A stretch of 18,546 nucleotides of DNA from Bacteroidales bacterium. Lineage in GTDB: Bacteria; Bacteroidota; Bacteroidia; Bacteroidales; Muribaculaceae. Below the pieces are notes generated by a model. That model saw only the letters and a list, made by a program, of their open reading frames with translations, was not told the DNA's origin and searched no databases. The stretch spans positions 1-18,546 of the forward strand of contig CAAEIL010000257.1 in the NCBI GenBank assembly GCA_900755985.1. The letters run 5' to 3'. The position numbers and the translations under genes are program-made. This document shows, one piece after another, positions 1-7,580 of this stretch. How positions within the stretch are numbered: the first letter of the stretch is position 1; every line of letters starts with the position of its first letter.

Positions 1-704
1 AACAAGGAGATGCCCAAGCACAAAACAATCTCGGAGGTTGCTACATGAACGGTCAGGGCGTATCGCAATCATACTCCGAAGCTGTTTATTGGTTCCGCAA
101 AGCCGCCGAACAAGGAGATGCCCAAGCACAAAACAATCTCGGAGGTTGCTACGCGAACGGTCAGAGCGTATCGCAATCATACTCCGAGGCTGTTTATTGG
201 TTCCGCAAAGCCGCCGAACAAGGAGATGCCGCTGCTCAATACAATCTCGGAGTTTGCTACTATAACGGTCTGGGCGTATCGCAATCATACTCCGAGGCTG
301 TTTATTGGTATCGCAAAGCCTCCGAACAAGGAGATGCCGCTGCTCAATACAATCTCGGAGTTTGCTACTCTAACGGTCAGGGCGTATCGCAATCATACTC
401 CGAGGCTGTTTATTGGTACCGCAAAGCCGCCGAACAAGGATATGCCCATGCTCAATCCAATCTCGGAGTTTGCTACGGGACCGGTCAGGGCGTATCGCAA
501 TCATACTCCGAGGCTGTTTATTGGTACCGCAAAGCCTCCGAACAAGGAGATGCCGCTGCTCAATACAATCTCGGAGTTTGCTACAAGAACGGTCTGGGCG
601 TATCGCAATCATACTCCGAGGCTGTTTATTGGTACCGCAAAGCCGCCGAACAAGGATATACTTACGCCCGGGATACTTTGAAAAATTTGGGAGAAAGCTG
701 GTAA
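1..704 (+). CDS. Sel1-repeat (SLR/TPR-like) protein, 5'-truncated by window edge
   Basis: The reading frame is open from base 3, so the gene starts upstream of the window; the ATG at 45 lies inside a repeat and is not the real start. The visible ~233 residues are almost wholly Sel1-like repeats of exactly 36 residues with the family pattern LG-CY-NG-GVSQSYSEAVYW(F/Y)RKA(A/S)EQG. The GVSQ motif starts at bases 60, 168, 276, 384, 492 and 600. The last unit degenerates into a short tail (ARDTLKNLGESW) before TAA. Sel1 repeats form paired-helix solenoids used for protein-protein contacts; the partner here is unknown, and any signal peptide or catalytic domain would be outside the window. The units are nearly identical as DNA, which points to recent expansion. 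One codon after CY differs in every unit. It converges with the gene ending at 939. Family call is firm; function is unknown. Confidence 0.93.
   Translation, partial: QGDAQAQNNLGGCYMNGQGVSQSYSEAVYWFRKAAEQGDAQAQNNLGGCYANGQSVSQSYSEAVYWFRKAAEQGDAAAQYNLGVCYYNGLGVSQSYSEAVYWYRKASEQGDAAAQYNLGVCYSNGQGVSQSYSEAVYWYRKAAEQGYAHAQSNLGVCYGTGQGVSQSYSEAVYWYRKASEQGDAAAQYNLGVCYKNGLGVSQSYSEAVYWYRKAAEQGYTYARDTLKNLGESW
45..692 (+). repeat. 108-bp coding tandem repeat array (about six units)
   Basis: A 108-bp unit recurs with no length change: the same string beginning gtatcgcaatcatactccg starts at 60, 168, 276, 384, 492 and 600. Most of each unit is identical between copies. Differences cluster at the codon after TGC-TAC (codons at 45, 153, 261, 369, 477 and 585) and in a few positions around the AQ-N segment. 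The last unit diverges after about base 655. Because 108 is divisible by three, copy-number change would keep the frame. Confidence 0.95.
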
Positions 705-761
705 ACGGGGCGCCGCAATCATCCACTGCCCCGCTTCCGGCAGCCCTGTGAAAGTAATAGA

Positions 762-798
762 CAAAAGCGACTTAGTGCTATAGATTAAGTCGCTTTTG
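762..798. terminator. Bidirectional intrinsic terminator between convergent genes
   Basis: A perfect 13-bp inverted repeat (caaaagcgactta at 762-774 and its complement at 786-798) encloses an 11-nt loop. The outer arms are A/T tracts, so RNA from either strand would form a stem ending in U residues. It lies 58 nt after the Sel1 stop and 141 nt beyond the stop of the minus-strand gene ending at 939, a fit position for ending both transcripts. Confidence 0.85.
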
Positions 799-938
799 AC
801 GTTATGCAATGGTGATATTTCCCGGTAAAGGTGGATTGGCCTGCAAGGTAAATGCCCTTTGATTAGGAGATACTTCGGTGAGGCCGTAGGCTTAGAATTT
901 GTTTAGAGCCGGCCGATGTCACTCAGAATGGAGAGCGT

Positions 939-2654
939 CTACTTGATGAGGATTTTGATGGCGCTATCTCCCTGACGGCGGATGTATAAACCGGGGGCTG
1001 TAGGTGCGGTTATCAGCTTTCGACCCTGAAGGTCGTAATATTCGCTTTGTCCGATGAGGTCAGCGGACTGGACATCGGTCAGATTTTCTACGCCCGTGGT
1101 GCCGTTGTGATAGGCCATTGACGGGGCGGCAATTGTTTTGGCGATGCGTTTTGCAGCATTGGCATTTGTAATTATTCCGGCTGTCGCTGCTTTGGAAGTG
1201 CCGGATGCAGCAGCTTTTATGGAGAGATATTGTTCATCAGTAGTTTCCCCCTTTAAGTTGTCCTGGCATGTCATGTATACGCGATAGTAGGCAGGATGCC
1301 AGTTACGGCAATAATGTATCGGGCTGTGATTAAATGCAATATCTTTGTTGTCAGACCAGTCGTCTTTGATCTTGCCGGTAGGGTTGCCATCAAAATCAAG
1401 GGCAACATCGCTATACGATGAATGTTGGCCTGTAATATCGGTCGATTCCCAATCTTCAAATTTAACCCAGTTATATTCCGAATCAGTGTCAGTGTGTGCT
1501 GATGCGGTAAGCGATGCGTAATAACGATATAATTTCCGACCATTCTCATAATAGTCGCCAGGTGTTTCATTGACTGTTATTTCCGGCATAGAAAATGTTC
1601 CGGATGGTTCGGACGGTACTGCCTCGGCAGCAAAGAATGTCCTGTTTCTATAGCCATTTTTGTTATAAATACCATTGTCATATAAGGCAAAATCTTCGGT
1701 ATAATAGCCGGCATTGGTCGTATTGTTATTAAATCTGATTTTAATTGTTTCAGGATCTATAGATGTATAAAAACTATAGCAGTAATATCCGCTTTCATGC
1801 TTTGAAAGCTCATTACCAAGCGGAGGAAACGTAATATTATAGGTGGAGCCATCGCTTGTCTTGCCATGTATATAGGCATGTGGAAATCTCCAAGTACCTG
1901 CGTCAAAATAAATTTTGTATCTATGTCCCGATGCAGCCTTTATATCTTCGGCGATAGGAGCATTGAGTACCGGGAAGCGGTCACAGGCAGTAAATAGCTC
2001 GCCTCCTAAGCGAGCCTCGACACGGATATTGTACCATTGAGCCTCGGTCGGCGTCCACTCAAAATAAGGCTTGTTTGCATCAGTTGATTCAGCGACAGGT
2101 TCGCCATTGACGTCATAGACATAGAAGTGATATTCGACCTCGCTGTACGACGCATTAATACCGGTTTTATTGTCATCGTCAAAAAGTTCGGCATTTATCT
2201 GAATACTGTTGTTCGAATCAGTGCCATCGCTATTCCCAAGCATATAAGTCCCTTTTAGATATGAATATACAATACCGAGTCGACTATCTGTCAAGCTGTA
2301 AGTATATTCGGTGGCTTCTTCGCCGCTAACTTCAATCTGTTCGCCGAAAGCTGTTGTGAAAATAACCTTGGTATTTTCAATTTTATCGTACGGAATCGAA
2401 GTCTTTCCAATCCACTTTTCGGAATCATTGCTGTTGGAGTACTCCATCATCTCGTCCTGACAGATAACTTCGGTCAAATTGCCTCCCTCATAGACATAAG
2501 CAGAAAATTTTATAGGTCCGCAATTTACTACCGGACACGTGTTTGCATAAAACCTGACAAGTCCGCCGTAAGCGACATTGTCAAAAGCCATTGCCACAAA
2601 AATACCGGACATTAATATTACAAAGCGGCAAGAAGTCCATCTCGAATTTTTCAT
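939..2654 (-). CDS. Secreted multi-module protein with type IX-like C-terminal sorting tail; possible starch-binding-like modules
   Basis: This is a 571-residue protein from the ATG at 2654. That start gives a signal peptide (KNSRWTSCR, then a hydrophobic run to about residue 29); an in-frame GTG at 2708 would add 18 unconvincing residues and lies in a palindrome. Residues 245-335 (GHRYKIYF, TW, AYIHGKTSDG, IRFNNN, YTEDFALYDNGIYNKNG) resemble starch-binding modules of the CBM26 kind, which share an aromatic/AY segment, an IFNN-like strand and a DNGIY end. Residues 31-110 (FSAYVYEGG, WIGKTSIPYD, KVIFTTAFGEQ) may be a second, weaker copy. The tail (EYYDLQGRKL, then PGLYIRR and KILIK) matches C-terminal sorting sequences of the type IX system in Bacteroidales, so export to the cell surface is inferred. 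No catalytic domain is recognised. The gene is visibly richer in A+T than parC or proS. Secretion is well supported; the carbohydrate-binding idea is tentative. Confidence 0.75.
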   Translation of the reverse strand: MKNSRWTSCRFVILMSGIFVAMAFDNVAYGGLVRFYANTCPVVNCGPIKFSAYVYEGGNLTEVICQDEMMEYSNSNDSEKWIGKTSIPYDKIENTKVIFTTAFGEQIEVSGEEATEYTYSLTDSRLGIVYSYLKGTYMLGNSDGTDSNNSIQINAELFDDDNKTGINASYSEVEYHFYVYDVNGEPVAESTDANKPYFEWTPTEAQWYNIRVEARLGGELFTACDRFPVLNAPIAEDIKAASGHRYKIYFDAGTWRFPHAYIHGKTSDGSTYNITFPPLGNELSKHESGYYCYSFYTSIDPETIKIRFNNNTTNAGYYTEDFALYDNGIYNKNGYRNRTFFAAEAVPSEPSGTFSMPEITVNETPGDYYENGRKLYRYYASLTASAHTDTDSEYNWVKFEDWESTDITGQHSSYSDVALDFDGNPTGKIKDDWSDNKDIAFNHSPIHYCRNWHPAYYRVYMTCQDNLKGETTDEQYLSIKAAASGTSKAATAGIITNANAAKRIAKTIAAPSMAYHNGTTGVENLTDVQSADLIGQSEYYDLQGRKLITAPTAPGLYIRRQGDSAIKILIK

Positions 2655-2689
2655 ATCAATTAAAGACTTTTGTTTATAAAAATAAAAAG

Positions 2690-2706
2690 GTATGCAAATT
2701 GCATAC
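2690..2706. promoter_or_regulatory. Palindrome in leader of the secreted-protein gene
   Basis: The arms gtatgcaa (2690-2697) and ttgcatac (2699-2706) are exact inverted repeats around a single central A. The site lies 36 nt upstream of the ATG at 2654 and about 60 nt downstream of the predicted promoter. Its symmetry and AT-rich setting suit a dimeric regulator or a small RNA hairpin. No regulator is identified. Confidence 0.5.
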
Positions 2707-2767
2707 ACCCAAAAAGCATATAGCCATTGTTTAGAAGAATCTTGTGCATATTCTCGTTAAACGACTT

Positions 2768-2802
2768 CAAATTTACGGCAAATTTCTATACAGTAGACCA
2801 AA
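2768..2802 (-). promoter_or_regulatory. Predicted Bacteroidetes promoter for the secreted-protein gene
   Basis: On the minus strand, TAAATTTG (complement of 2768-2775) fits the -7 consensus TAnnTTTG, and TTTG (complement of 2799-2802) fits the -33 box. The 23-nt spacing is a little longer than the usual 19-21. It would give a leader of about 105 nt containing the palindrome at 2690-2706, and transcription separate from the upstream S41 gene, whose stop is at 2845. Confidence 0.5.
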
Positions 2803-2844
2803 ACGAGGAAAAAATTTCGTCTTACACACACATTATAATTATAA

Positions 2845-3855
2845 TTATTGCAGAAACGCGACAGCGTGGTCAATGATAGGGTCGCGTCCGGCAGCAATGT
2901 CTGCTGGTGTGATATCGATGGCGTGGCCTTGAGAGGGTGTTACGCCATTTTCGGTTGAGAGGCCTTCGGGGTCGAGTATTGAACAGGCCGACATGCGCAG
3001 ACTCCATCCGATAGGAAGTTCGCTGCTCAGGGGCATTCCTGAACCGCCCCCTGTAGTAGCTCCTACTATAGTAACCTGTGGCAGGCTTTTCATCACTGAA
3101 GCGAAGTTATTGGCGGCAGAGAATGTCGAGCGATTTGTAAGCACTGCTACTTCACGAGACCAGATAAGATGGCCCTGAATGGGGCTATAGTAATAGGCGT
3201 AGGGCTTGGAGAAGTCGTTGTGGCCCGGACCCGTCTTGTGCGAGATGTATCCGGCAAGAATGCGGTGACTGATAAAACGGCGCACAAGACGTTCGACATT
3301 GGTCATGTCACCGCCTCCATTGTCGCGGATGTCGATGATAATTCCATGACAGAGTGCAAAGTCGCTGATTACGGCATCGAGATTGCCTTCGCCTATGGGC
3401 GACGAAAACGATGAATAGCGTATGTAGCCAACACGCTGGGGCAGGATGGCATATTGCAGCGCGCCGGCGGTTTTCCAATTGAAGTTGAGGTAGTTTTGTT
3501 CGACAATGCGAGCGTCGTAGTTCTGGGGATAGTCAGTCCACCATTTGCGATAATATGAGGTGTTGAATGAGGAGGCAAGGTTGACGTGTCCGTCGTGCAG
3601 TTCGTCGAGCATGCGTGCGCATACGTCAAAAAGCTGACGCGAAGTGGTACAGTTAAGTGCCTGCGGACGATAGACGTTGTACATCGAGTCCCAGTCGATA
3701 CCTTTTTCGCGAAAAAAACAATAATGTTGGTCGACAAGTGTCCACAAGGCATCAAAGTTGCCCGAGGCGGTGTTGTCGAATTCTTCGATATCGTGGCAGG
3801 CACTTGTGGGCAATAGTAATATTGCGCAGAGTATGAATCGGATTATAGCTTTCAT
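2845..3855 (-). CDS. S41-family (C-terminal-processing/tricorn-like) serine protease lipoprotein
   Basis: This is a 336-residue protein from the ATG at 3855. The start is set by a lipoprotein signal peptide (KAIIRFILCAILLLPTSAC, lipidated Cys20) and by the upstream stop only 2 nt away; a longer in-frame GTG extension into the upstream gene is rejected. After Cys20 come HDIEE, an acidic stretch like the Bacteroidetes lipoprotein export signal, so surface display is possible. S41 hallmarks are the DELHDGHV helix motif (residues 84-91), IDIRDNGGGD (174-183), the nucleophile motif STFSAAN with predicted catalytic Ser246, TTGGGSGMP (267-275) and STENGVTP (300-307). His90 and Glu302 are possible relay partners, which is inference. 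No PDZ domain is evident. Members cleave peptides, often C-terminal ends; the substrate is unknown. It is the last gene of the parC unit. No clear terminator hairpin follows. Confidence 0.88.
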   Translation of the reverse strand: MKAIIRFILCAILLLPTSACHDIEEFDNTASGNFDALWTLVDQHYCFFREKGIDWDSMYNVYRPQALNCTTSRQLFDVCARMLDELHDGHVNLASSFNTSYYRKWWTDYPQNYDARIVEQNYLNFNWKTAGALQYAILPQRVGYIRYSSFSSPIGEGNLDAVISDFALCHGIIIDIRDNGGGDMTNVERLVRRFISHRILAGYISHKTGPGHNDFSKPYAYYYSPIQGHLIWSREVAVLTNRSTFSAANNFASVMKSLPQVTIVGATTGGGSGMPLSSELPIGWSLRMSACSILDPEGLSTENGVTPSQGHAIDITPADIAAGRDPIIDHAVAFLQ

Positions 3856-3857
3856 TG

Positions 3858-4709
3858 TCAGTAGCTTGCAGAGATTATTCGCGCCTGGGGTGTCAATGTG
3901 GCTGAGGACGGGAGCGAGAGCCACTTGCACACGATGCCAATGACTGCGGCGTGGTCGAACTGCCTTGTCGTAATACCTCTTGCCCTGGTCGAGTGTATGT
4001 CGCATCTGTAGCCCAGGCGCAGAGTGGTGGCGCCGAAATGTATGTCGGCCATTACACGGTTGTCGAGGCGGAAATAGTTTCCGGGCCAGATTCCGGAGAC
4101 AAGTCCGTCGCGCTGCCCGAGCCATATTTCATAGTACAGTTGACCGTAGTCGGGAGTGAAGAATATGCCCGTAAGAGGCATTGTTACGTCATAGCTCAGT
4201 GTTATGGTTTTGCCGAGGATGTGTAAGTCGTAAGCCGCCGAGCCTTGTGCGCCGAGTTCCCAGGAGCCGCGCGCGGCACATGGGTTGTTGCCGTTGCGGG
4301 CCAAATACAATACCCCGGCGTTGATTGACGTACATGGGCCGATGGCCACGCGCAGCCGGTCAAAGACATTCCAGCGACGTGTCATACTCCAGGAAGCTTC
4401 GAGGCAGAGAGCCCACATCGAGGCGTTGTGTGCGGGATTCTGAGCTCGGTCGCCGGTGATAGATGCCCGCAGGTCCATTACCCACCGCTGCGGCGTGAAT
4501 GACATAGCCTGACGCCGCTGATAGTCAAGGCCGGCGTGCCAACCAGTATAATGAAGAGGCGTTAGATAAGTATCGGCTATGTGCGACGAACCTGCCTCGA
4601 GCATAAAAGCCGAAGTGACCGGACACACTTGAGGCAGCGAGTCCGTGTTGATGGCGCTGCCTGACACTGCGCATAGCGTTAAGAGTATTATGGCAATGTA
4701 GCGGCGCAT
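3858..4709 (-). CDS. DUF3316-like outer-membrane beta-barrel protein
   Basis: This is a 283-residue protein with an N-terminal signal peptide (RRYIAIILLTLCAVSGSA). The body matches my recollection of the Bacteroidales DUF3316 family, including length and conserved landmarks: ADTYLTPLHYTG near residues 45-56, RNGNNPCAARG at 138-148, FFTPDYGQLYYEIW at 183-196, a PGN at 209-211 and LRLGYRCDI at 230-238. Alternating polar/hydrophobic segments with many Tyr and Trp suggest a beta-barrel in the outer membrane. Its role is unknown. The start ATG shares one base with the parC stop (TGATG), and the stop lies 2 nt before the S41 lipoprotein start, so translation of the three genes is probably coupled. 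Pairing with a lipoprotein protease suggests a shared envelope function, which is inference. Confidence 0.8.
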   Translation of the reverse strand: MRRYIAIILLTLCAVSGSAINTDSLPQVCPVTSAFMLEAGSSHIADTYLTPLHYTGWHAGLDYQRRQAMSFTPQRWVMDLRASITGDRAQNPAHNASMWALCLEASWSMTRRWNVFDRLRVAIGPCTSINAGVLYLARNGNNPCAARGSWELGAQGSAAYDLHILGKTITLSYDVTMPLTGIFFTPDYGQLYYEIWLGQRDGLVSGIWPGNYFRLDNRVMADIHFGATTLRLGYRCDIHSTRARGITTRQFDHAAVIGIVCKWLSLPSSATLTPQARIISASY

Positions 4710-7558
4710 CAGAACAACCTTTCCTGTCCGTTGATTTCGTCCCGGATTTCGTCATCGCTGCGGTCCGGCTCGACAACAATATTTTCGTCCGTGCCGAGCT
4801 CTGCATCGTCCGTGCCTTCGTCCGCATCAAGTTCGACCGGCATCTGGCGCGGTTCGAGTTCTTCGACTTTATCGAGTTGCCAGGTTGTAAGCCTCTTTCC
4901 TCTGGCTTTGAACGATTTGACAGCGATAAAGTCGGGTGCGTCGATTTCGACGGATTCGCGGAACGAGTCAGCGCCACCGAAAGTCAGCCTGAAGCGTGCG
5001 CCCAGATGGTCGCTTATGGCTATGAGAGTTGAGCGGTCGTCGTCACCGGCAAATCGCTGAGGGCGAGTCGACGGCTCGAATGTAAATCGTTTGAGATACG
5101 GATAACCCTGACCGGCGTCATTGAGTATCGCAGTCCACACGGTGCCGGGGCGGAATTTTTCGATGCGCAGGATGTCGCCTTCATAGTGGTTGGTGGCTTC
5201 GAAGGTCGTGGTGTAATATTCGCCGTCAGCTTTGACAACGAGGACGAGGTCAGTGCCGTGAAATTCGCCCAGATATCGTCCGCGTCCTTCATAGTTGAGC
5301 CGCATGACATCTGGGTCGTACCATACCTGGAGACCTCCGAGCGTCGACGTTCCTTTCTCTTTCAGCGAGAAACGGTGTACTTCGTTACGGGTGACGAGAT
5401 TTCCTATCGAGCCACGGCCTTTGACAGCGAGCTTGGAGAAATCTATATCGAGCTGAAGCGACTTGAGACGTTGGCGTGGTTTGAGGGTAACCTTGACAAC
5501 TTCGGCCTCGCCGTTGGGATTTGCCGAGAACCAGCATACCCGGCTGCCGGGTTCTTCTTGTGTGAGGTTGTATTCGTGGCCGCGGATTATGTTGGTGACA
5601 TTGAAGCGTTTCATCATGTACGGGCCGCCTTTACCGTTCTGATATATGACGTTATAGATGGTGCGCTTGTCTTTGGGCTTGAATACTGCGACATGGATTA
5701 TGTTTTTGCCGACAAATAGTTTTTCCTGAACCTTGACGACCTTATATCGTCCATCACGGTAGAAAATGATGATATCGTCGATCGACGAGCAGGGGCACAC
5801 CATTTCGTCTTTCTTGAGTCCGGTACCGATGAATCCTTCTTCGCGGTTGATATAGAGTTTTTCGTTGACGTCGGCAACCTGGGCGGCCTTGATGTTCTCG
5901 AACGAGCGAATGACAGTGCGTCGGGGGAATGACGCTCCATATTTTGCTTTCAGAGCCTTGAACCAATCGATGGTGTAGCGTGTGATGTTGGCCAGATTGT
6001 CATGTATTTCGGCAATACGCTCGTTATATCCGTCAATCAGTCGGTCGGCTTCGAATGCGTTGAACCGCAATATGCGTTTCATCTTGATTTCGAGCAGACG
6101 CAGTATATCGTCGCGTGTAACTTCGCGAACAAGCTTTTTCTTGATTGGCTCGAGACGGTGGTCGATATGCGAGACAGCGGCGTCGAGGTCCGGGGCTTCT
6201 TCGTAAGCCTTGTCTTTGTATATGCGTTTTTCGATAAAGTATTTTTCGAGCGAGGCGAACATTAGTTTTTCGCTGACCTCGGCGAGTTGTATTTCGAGCT
6301 CAGCCTTGAGGATAGCGAGTGTGCGGTCGGCACTGTGACGCAGAACGTCGCTGACGCCGAGAAAGCGAGGATGCTGGCCGTCGATAACGCAGCAGTTGGG
6401 CGAGACACTGATTTCGCAGTCCGAAAATGCATATAAAGCGTCGATGGTCTTGTCCGATGATGTCCCGGGCAGCAACTGGACAATAATGCGGGCCTGGTCA
6501 GATGTGTGGTCCTCGACCTTGCGTATTTTGATTTTGCTCTTCTCCATAGCCTTGAGTATGGAGTCGATGACCGCAGGTGTTGTTTTGCCGTAGGGTATTT
6601 CGGTGACAGCAAGTGTCTTGTTGTCGACTTTTTCGATTTTGCCCCGGATGCGTAGATTGCCTCCGCGCTGCCCGTCGTTGTAACGCGACACATCGATGAA
6701 ACCTCCGGTAGGAAAGTCGGGCAGCAGTTCGAACTCCTCGCCCGAGAGATACGATACGGCAGCGTCAATGATTTCGTTGAAGTTGTGCGGCAGAATCTTT
6801 GAGGAAAAGCCGACAGCAATGCCTTCGGCACCCTGGGCAAGAAGCAGAGGAAACTTCGAGGGGAGTGTGACAGGCTCGGGTTTGCGGCCGTCGTACGAAA
6901 CAGTCCAATCGGTGACCTTGTCGTTGTAGAGCGTTTCGAGCGCAAAAGGCGAAAGCCGGGCTTCGATGTAACGGCCTGCGGCAGCCGAGGCTCCGGTAAG
7001 GATGTTGCCCCAGTTTCCCTGCGTTTCAACAAGCAGGTCCTTCTGACCAAGCTGCACAAGAGCGTCGTTGATGGACGCGTCACCGTGCGGGTGATACTGC
7101 ATGGTGTTGCCAACGATATTGGCTACTTTGTTGAAACGCCCGTCATCAAGAGTCTTCATAGAGTGGAGTATTCGGCGCTGTACGGGTTTCAGACCGTCAT
7201 CGATATGCGGCACGGCGCGTTCGAGGATAACATACGAGGCATACTCCAGGAACCAATTCTGATACATGCCTTTGAGCTGATGTCGAACTACATCGGCAGC
7301 CGCCGTGTAAGGCAAAGCGGGGTCAGGCGCTCCCTCGGGAACGTCTTCGGTATATTCGTCCGCTTCCCGGGAGTCCGTCATGCTACGGTTGCTGTCTGAG
7401 TCAGCATCGGAGTCGACCGGCGCAACGTCATCGGCTTCAGGCCCGGAGGTAGAGTCGGCAACATTTGCAGCGTCTTCGCCGGAATCTGCGGGAGTCTTTT
7501 CGGAAGAGAGATTTTCGGTTTTATCCTTGTCAGGAGTGTAATCGTCGGTATTGCTCAT
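4709..7558 (-). CDS. parC: DNA topoisomerase IV subunit A (ParC)
   Basis: This is a 949-residue type IIA topoisomerase breakage-reunion subunit; with ParE it decatenates daughter chromosomes. The conserved core begins near residue 90. It has LKPVQRRIL (123-131), the winged-helix motif YHPHGDASIND (155-165) and the active-site tyrosine in AAAGRYIEARL (Tyr197), which attacks DNA. A C-terminal pinwheel domain follows from about residue 590. No GyrA-box (QRRGGKG) is visible, and GRGSIGNLVT in the C-terminal domain suits ParC rather than GyrA. The protein is longer than most ParC because of an acidic, low-complexity N-terminal extension (residues 1-80) and an acidic tail (about 905-949). The position matching GyrA Ser83 is Ala161. 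The gene has a strong promoter just upstream and heads an operon with DUF3316 and S41 genes. parE is not in the window. Confidence 0.95.
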   Translation of the reverse strand: MSNTDDYTPDKDKTENLSSEKTPADSGEDAANVADSTSGPEADDVAPVDSDADSDSNRSMTDSREADEYTEDVPEGAPDPALPYTAAADVVRHQLKGMYQNWFLEYASYVILERAVPHIDDGLKPVQRRILHSMKTLDDGRFNKVANIVGNTMQYHPHGDASINDALVQLGQKDLLVETQGNWGNILTGASAAAGRYIEARLSPFALETLYNDKVTDWTVSYDGRKPEPVTLPSKFPLLLAQGAEGIAVGFSSKILPHNFNEIIDAAVSYLSGEEFELLPDFPTGGFIDVSRYNDGQRGGNLRIRGKIEKVDNKTLAVTEIPYGKTTPAVIDSILKAMEKSKIKIRKVEDHTSDQARIIVQLLPGTSSDKTIDALYAFSDCEISVSPNCCVIDGQHPRFLGVSDVLRHSADRTLAILKAELEIQLAEVSEKLMFASLEKYFIEKRIYKDKAYEEAPDLDAAVSHIDHRLEPIKKKLVREVTRDDILRLLEIKMKRILRFNAFEADRLIDGYNERIAEIHDNLANITRYTIDWFKALKAKYGASFPRRTVIRSFENIKAAQVADVNEKLYINREEGFIGTGLKKDEMVCPCSSIDDIIIFYRDGRYKVVKVQEKLFVGKNIIHVAVFKPKDKRTIYNVIYQNGKGGPYMMKRFNVTNIIRGHEYNLTQEEPGSRVCWFSANPNGEAEVVKVTLKPRQRLKSLQLDIDFSKLAVKGRGSIGNLVTRNEVHRFSLKEKGTSTLGGLQVWYDPDVMRLNYEGRGRYLGEFHGTDLVLVVKADGEYYTTTFEATNHYEGDILRIEKFRPGTVWTAILNDAGQGYPYLKRFTFEPSTRPQRFAGDDDRSTLIAISDHLGARFRLTFGGADSFRESVEIDAPDFIAVKSFKARGKRLTTWQLDKVEELEPRQMPVELDADEGTDDAELGTDENIVVEPDRSDDEIRDEINGQERLF

Positions 7559-7580
7559 TTTTAGGGTCAGAAATTTAGCT

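Noticed and set aside
45..692. Regular spacing suggestive of a CRISPR array
   Set aside because: The units are 108 bp, translate into Sel1 repeats, and have no unique spacers or cas genes nearby.
38..751. Several long open frames on both strands within the Sel1 region
   Set aside because: They are shadows of a repeat whose length is a multiple of three: any frame lacking a stop in one unit stays open in all. Only the Sel1 frame gives a known fold.
799..938. Possible gene remnant between the terminator and the secreted-protein stop
   Set aside because: No open frame of useful length, no motif and no RNA fold was recognised.
2655..2708. GTG start at 2708 for the secreted protein
   Set aside because: It falls in a palindrome and adds 18 residues ahead of a normal signal peptide that starts at the ATG at 2654.
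3856..4125. N-terminal extension of the S41 gene to an in-frame GTG at 4125
   Set aside because: It would lie wholly inside the upstream DUF3316-like gene and would bury a clear lipoprotein signal peptide beginning at the ATG at 3855.
5186..5719. 177-codon open frame on the plus strand
   Set aside because: It is antisense to parC, has no promoter or family resemblance, and follows from parC codon usage.
6262..7113. 283-codon open frame on the minus strand in another frame
   Set aside because: It lies inside parC, is rich in Arg/Ser/Pro as expected of an out-of-frame shadow, and parC is clearly real there.
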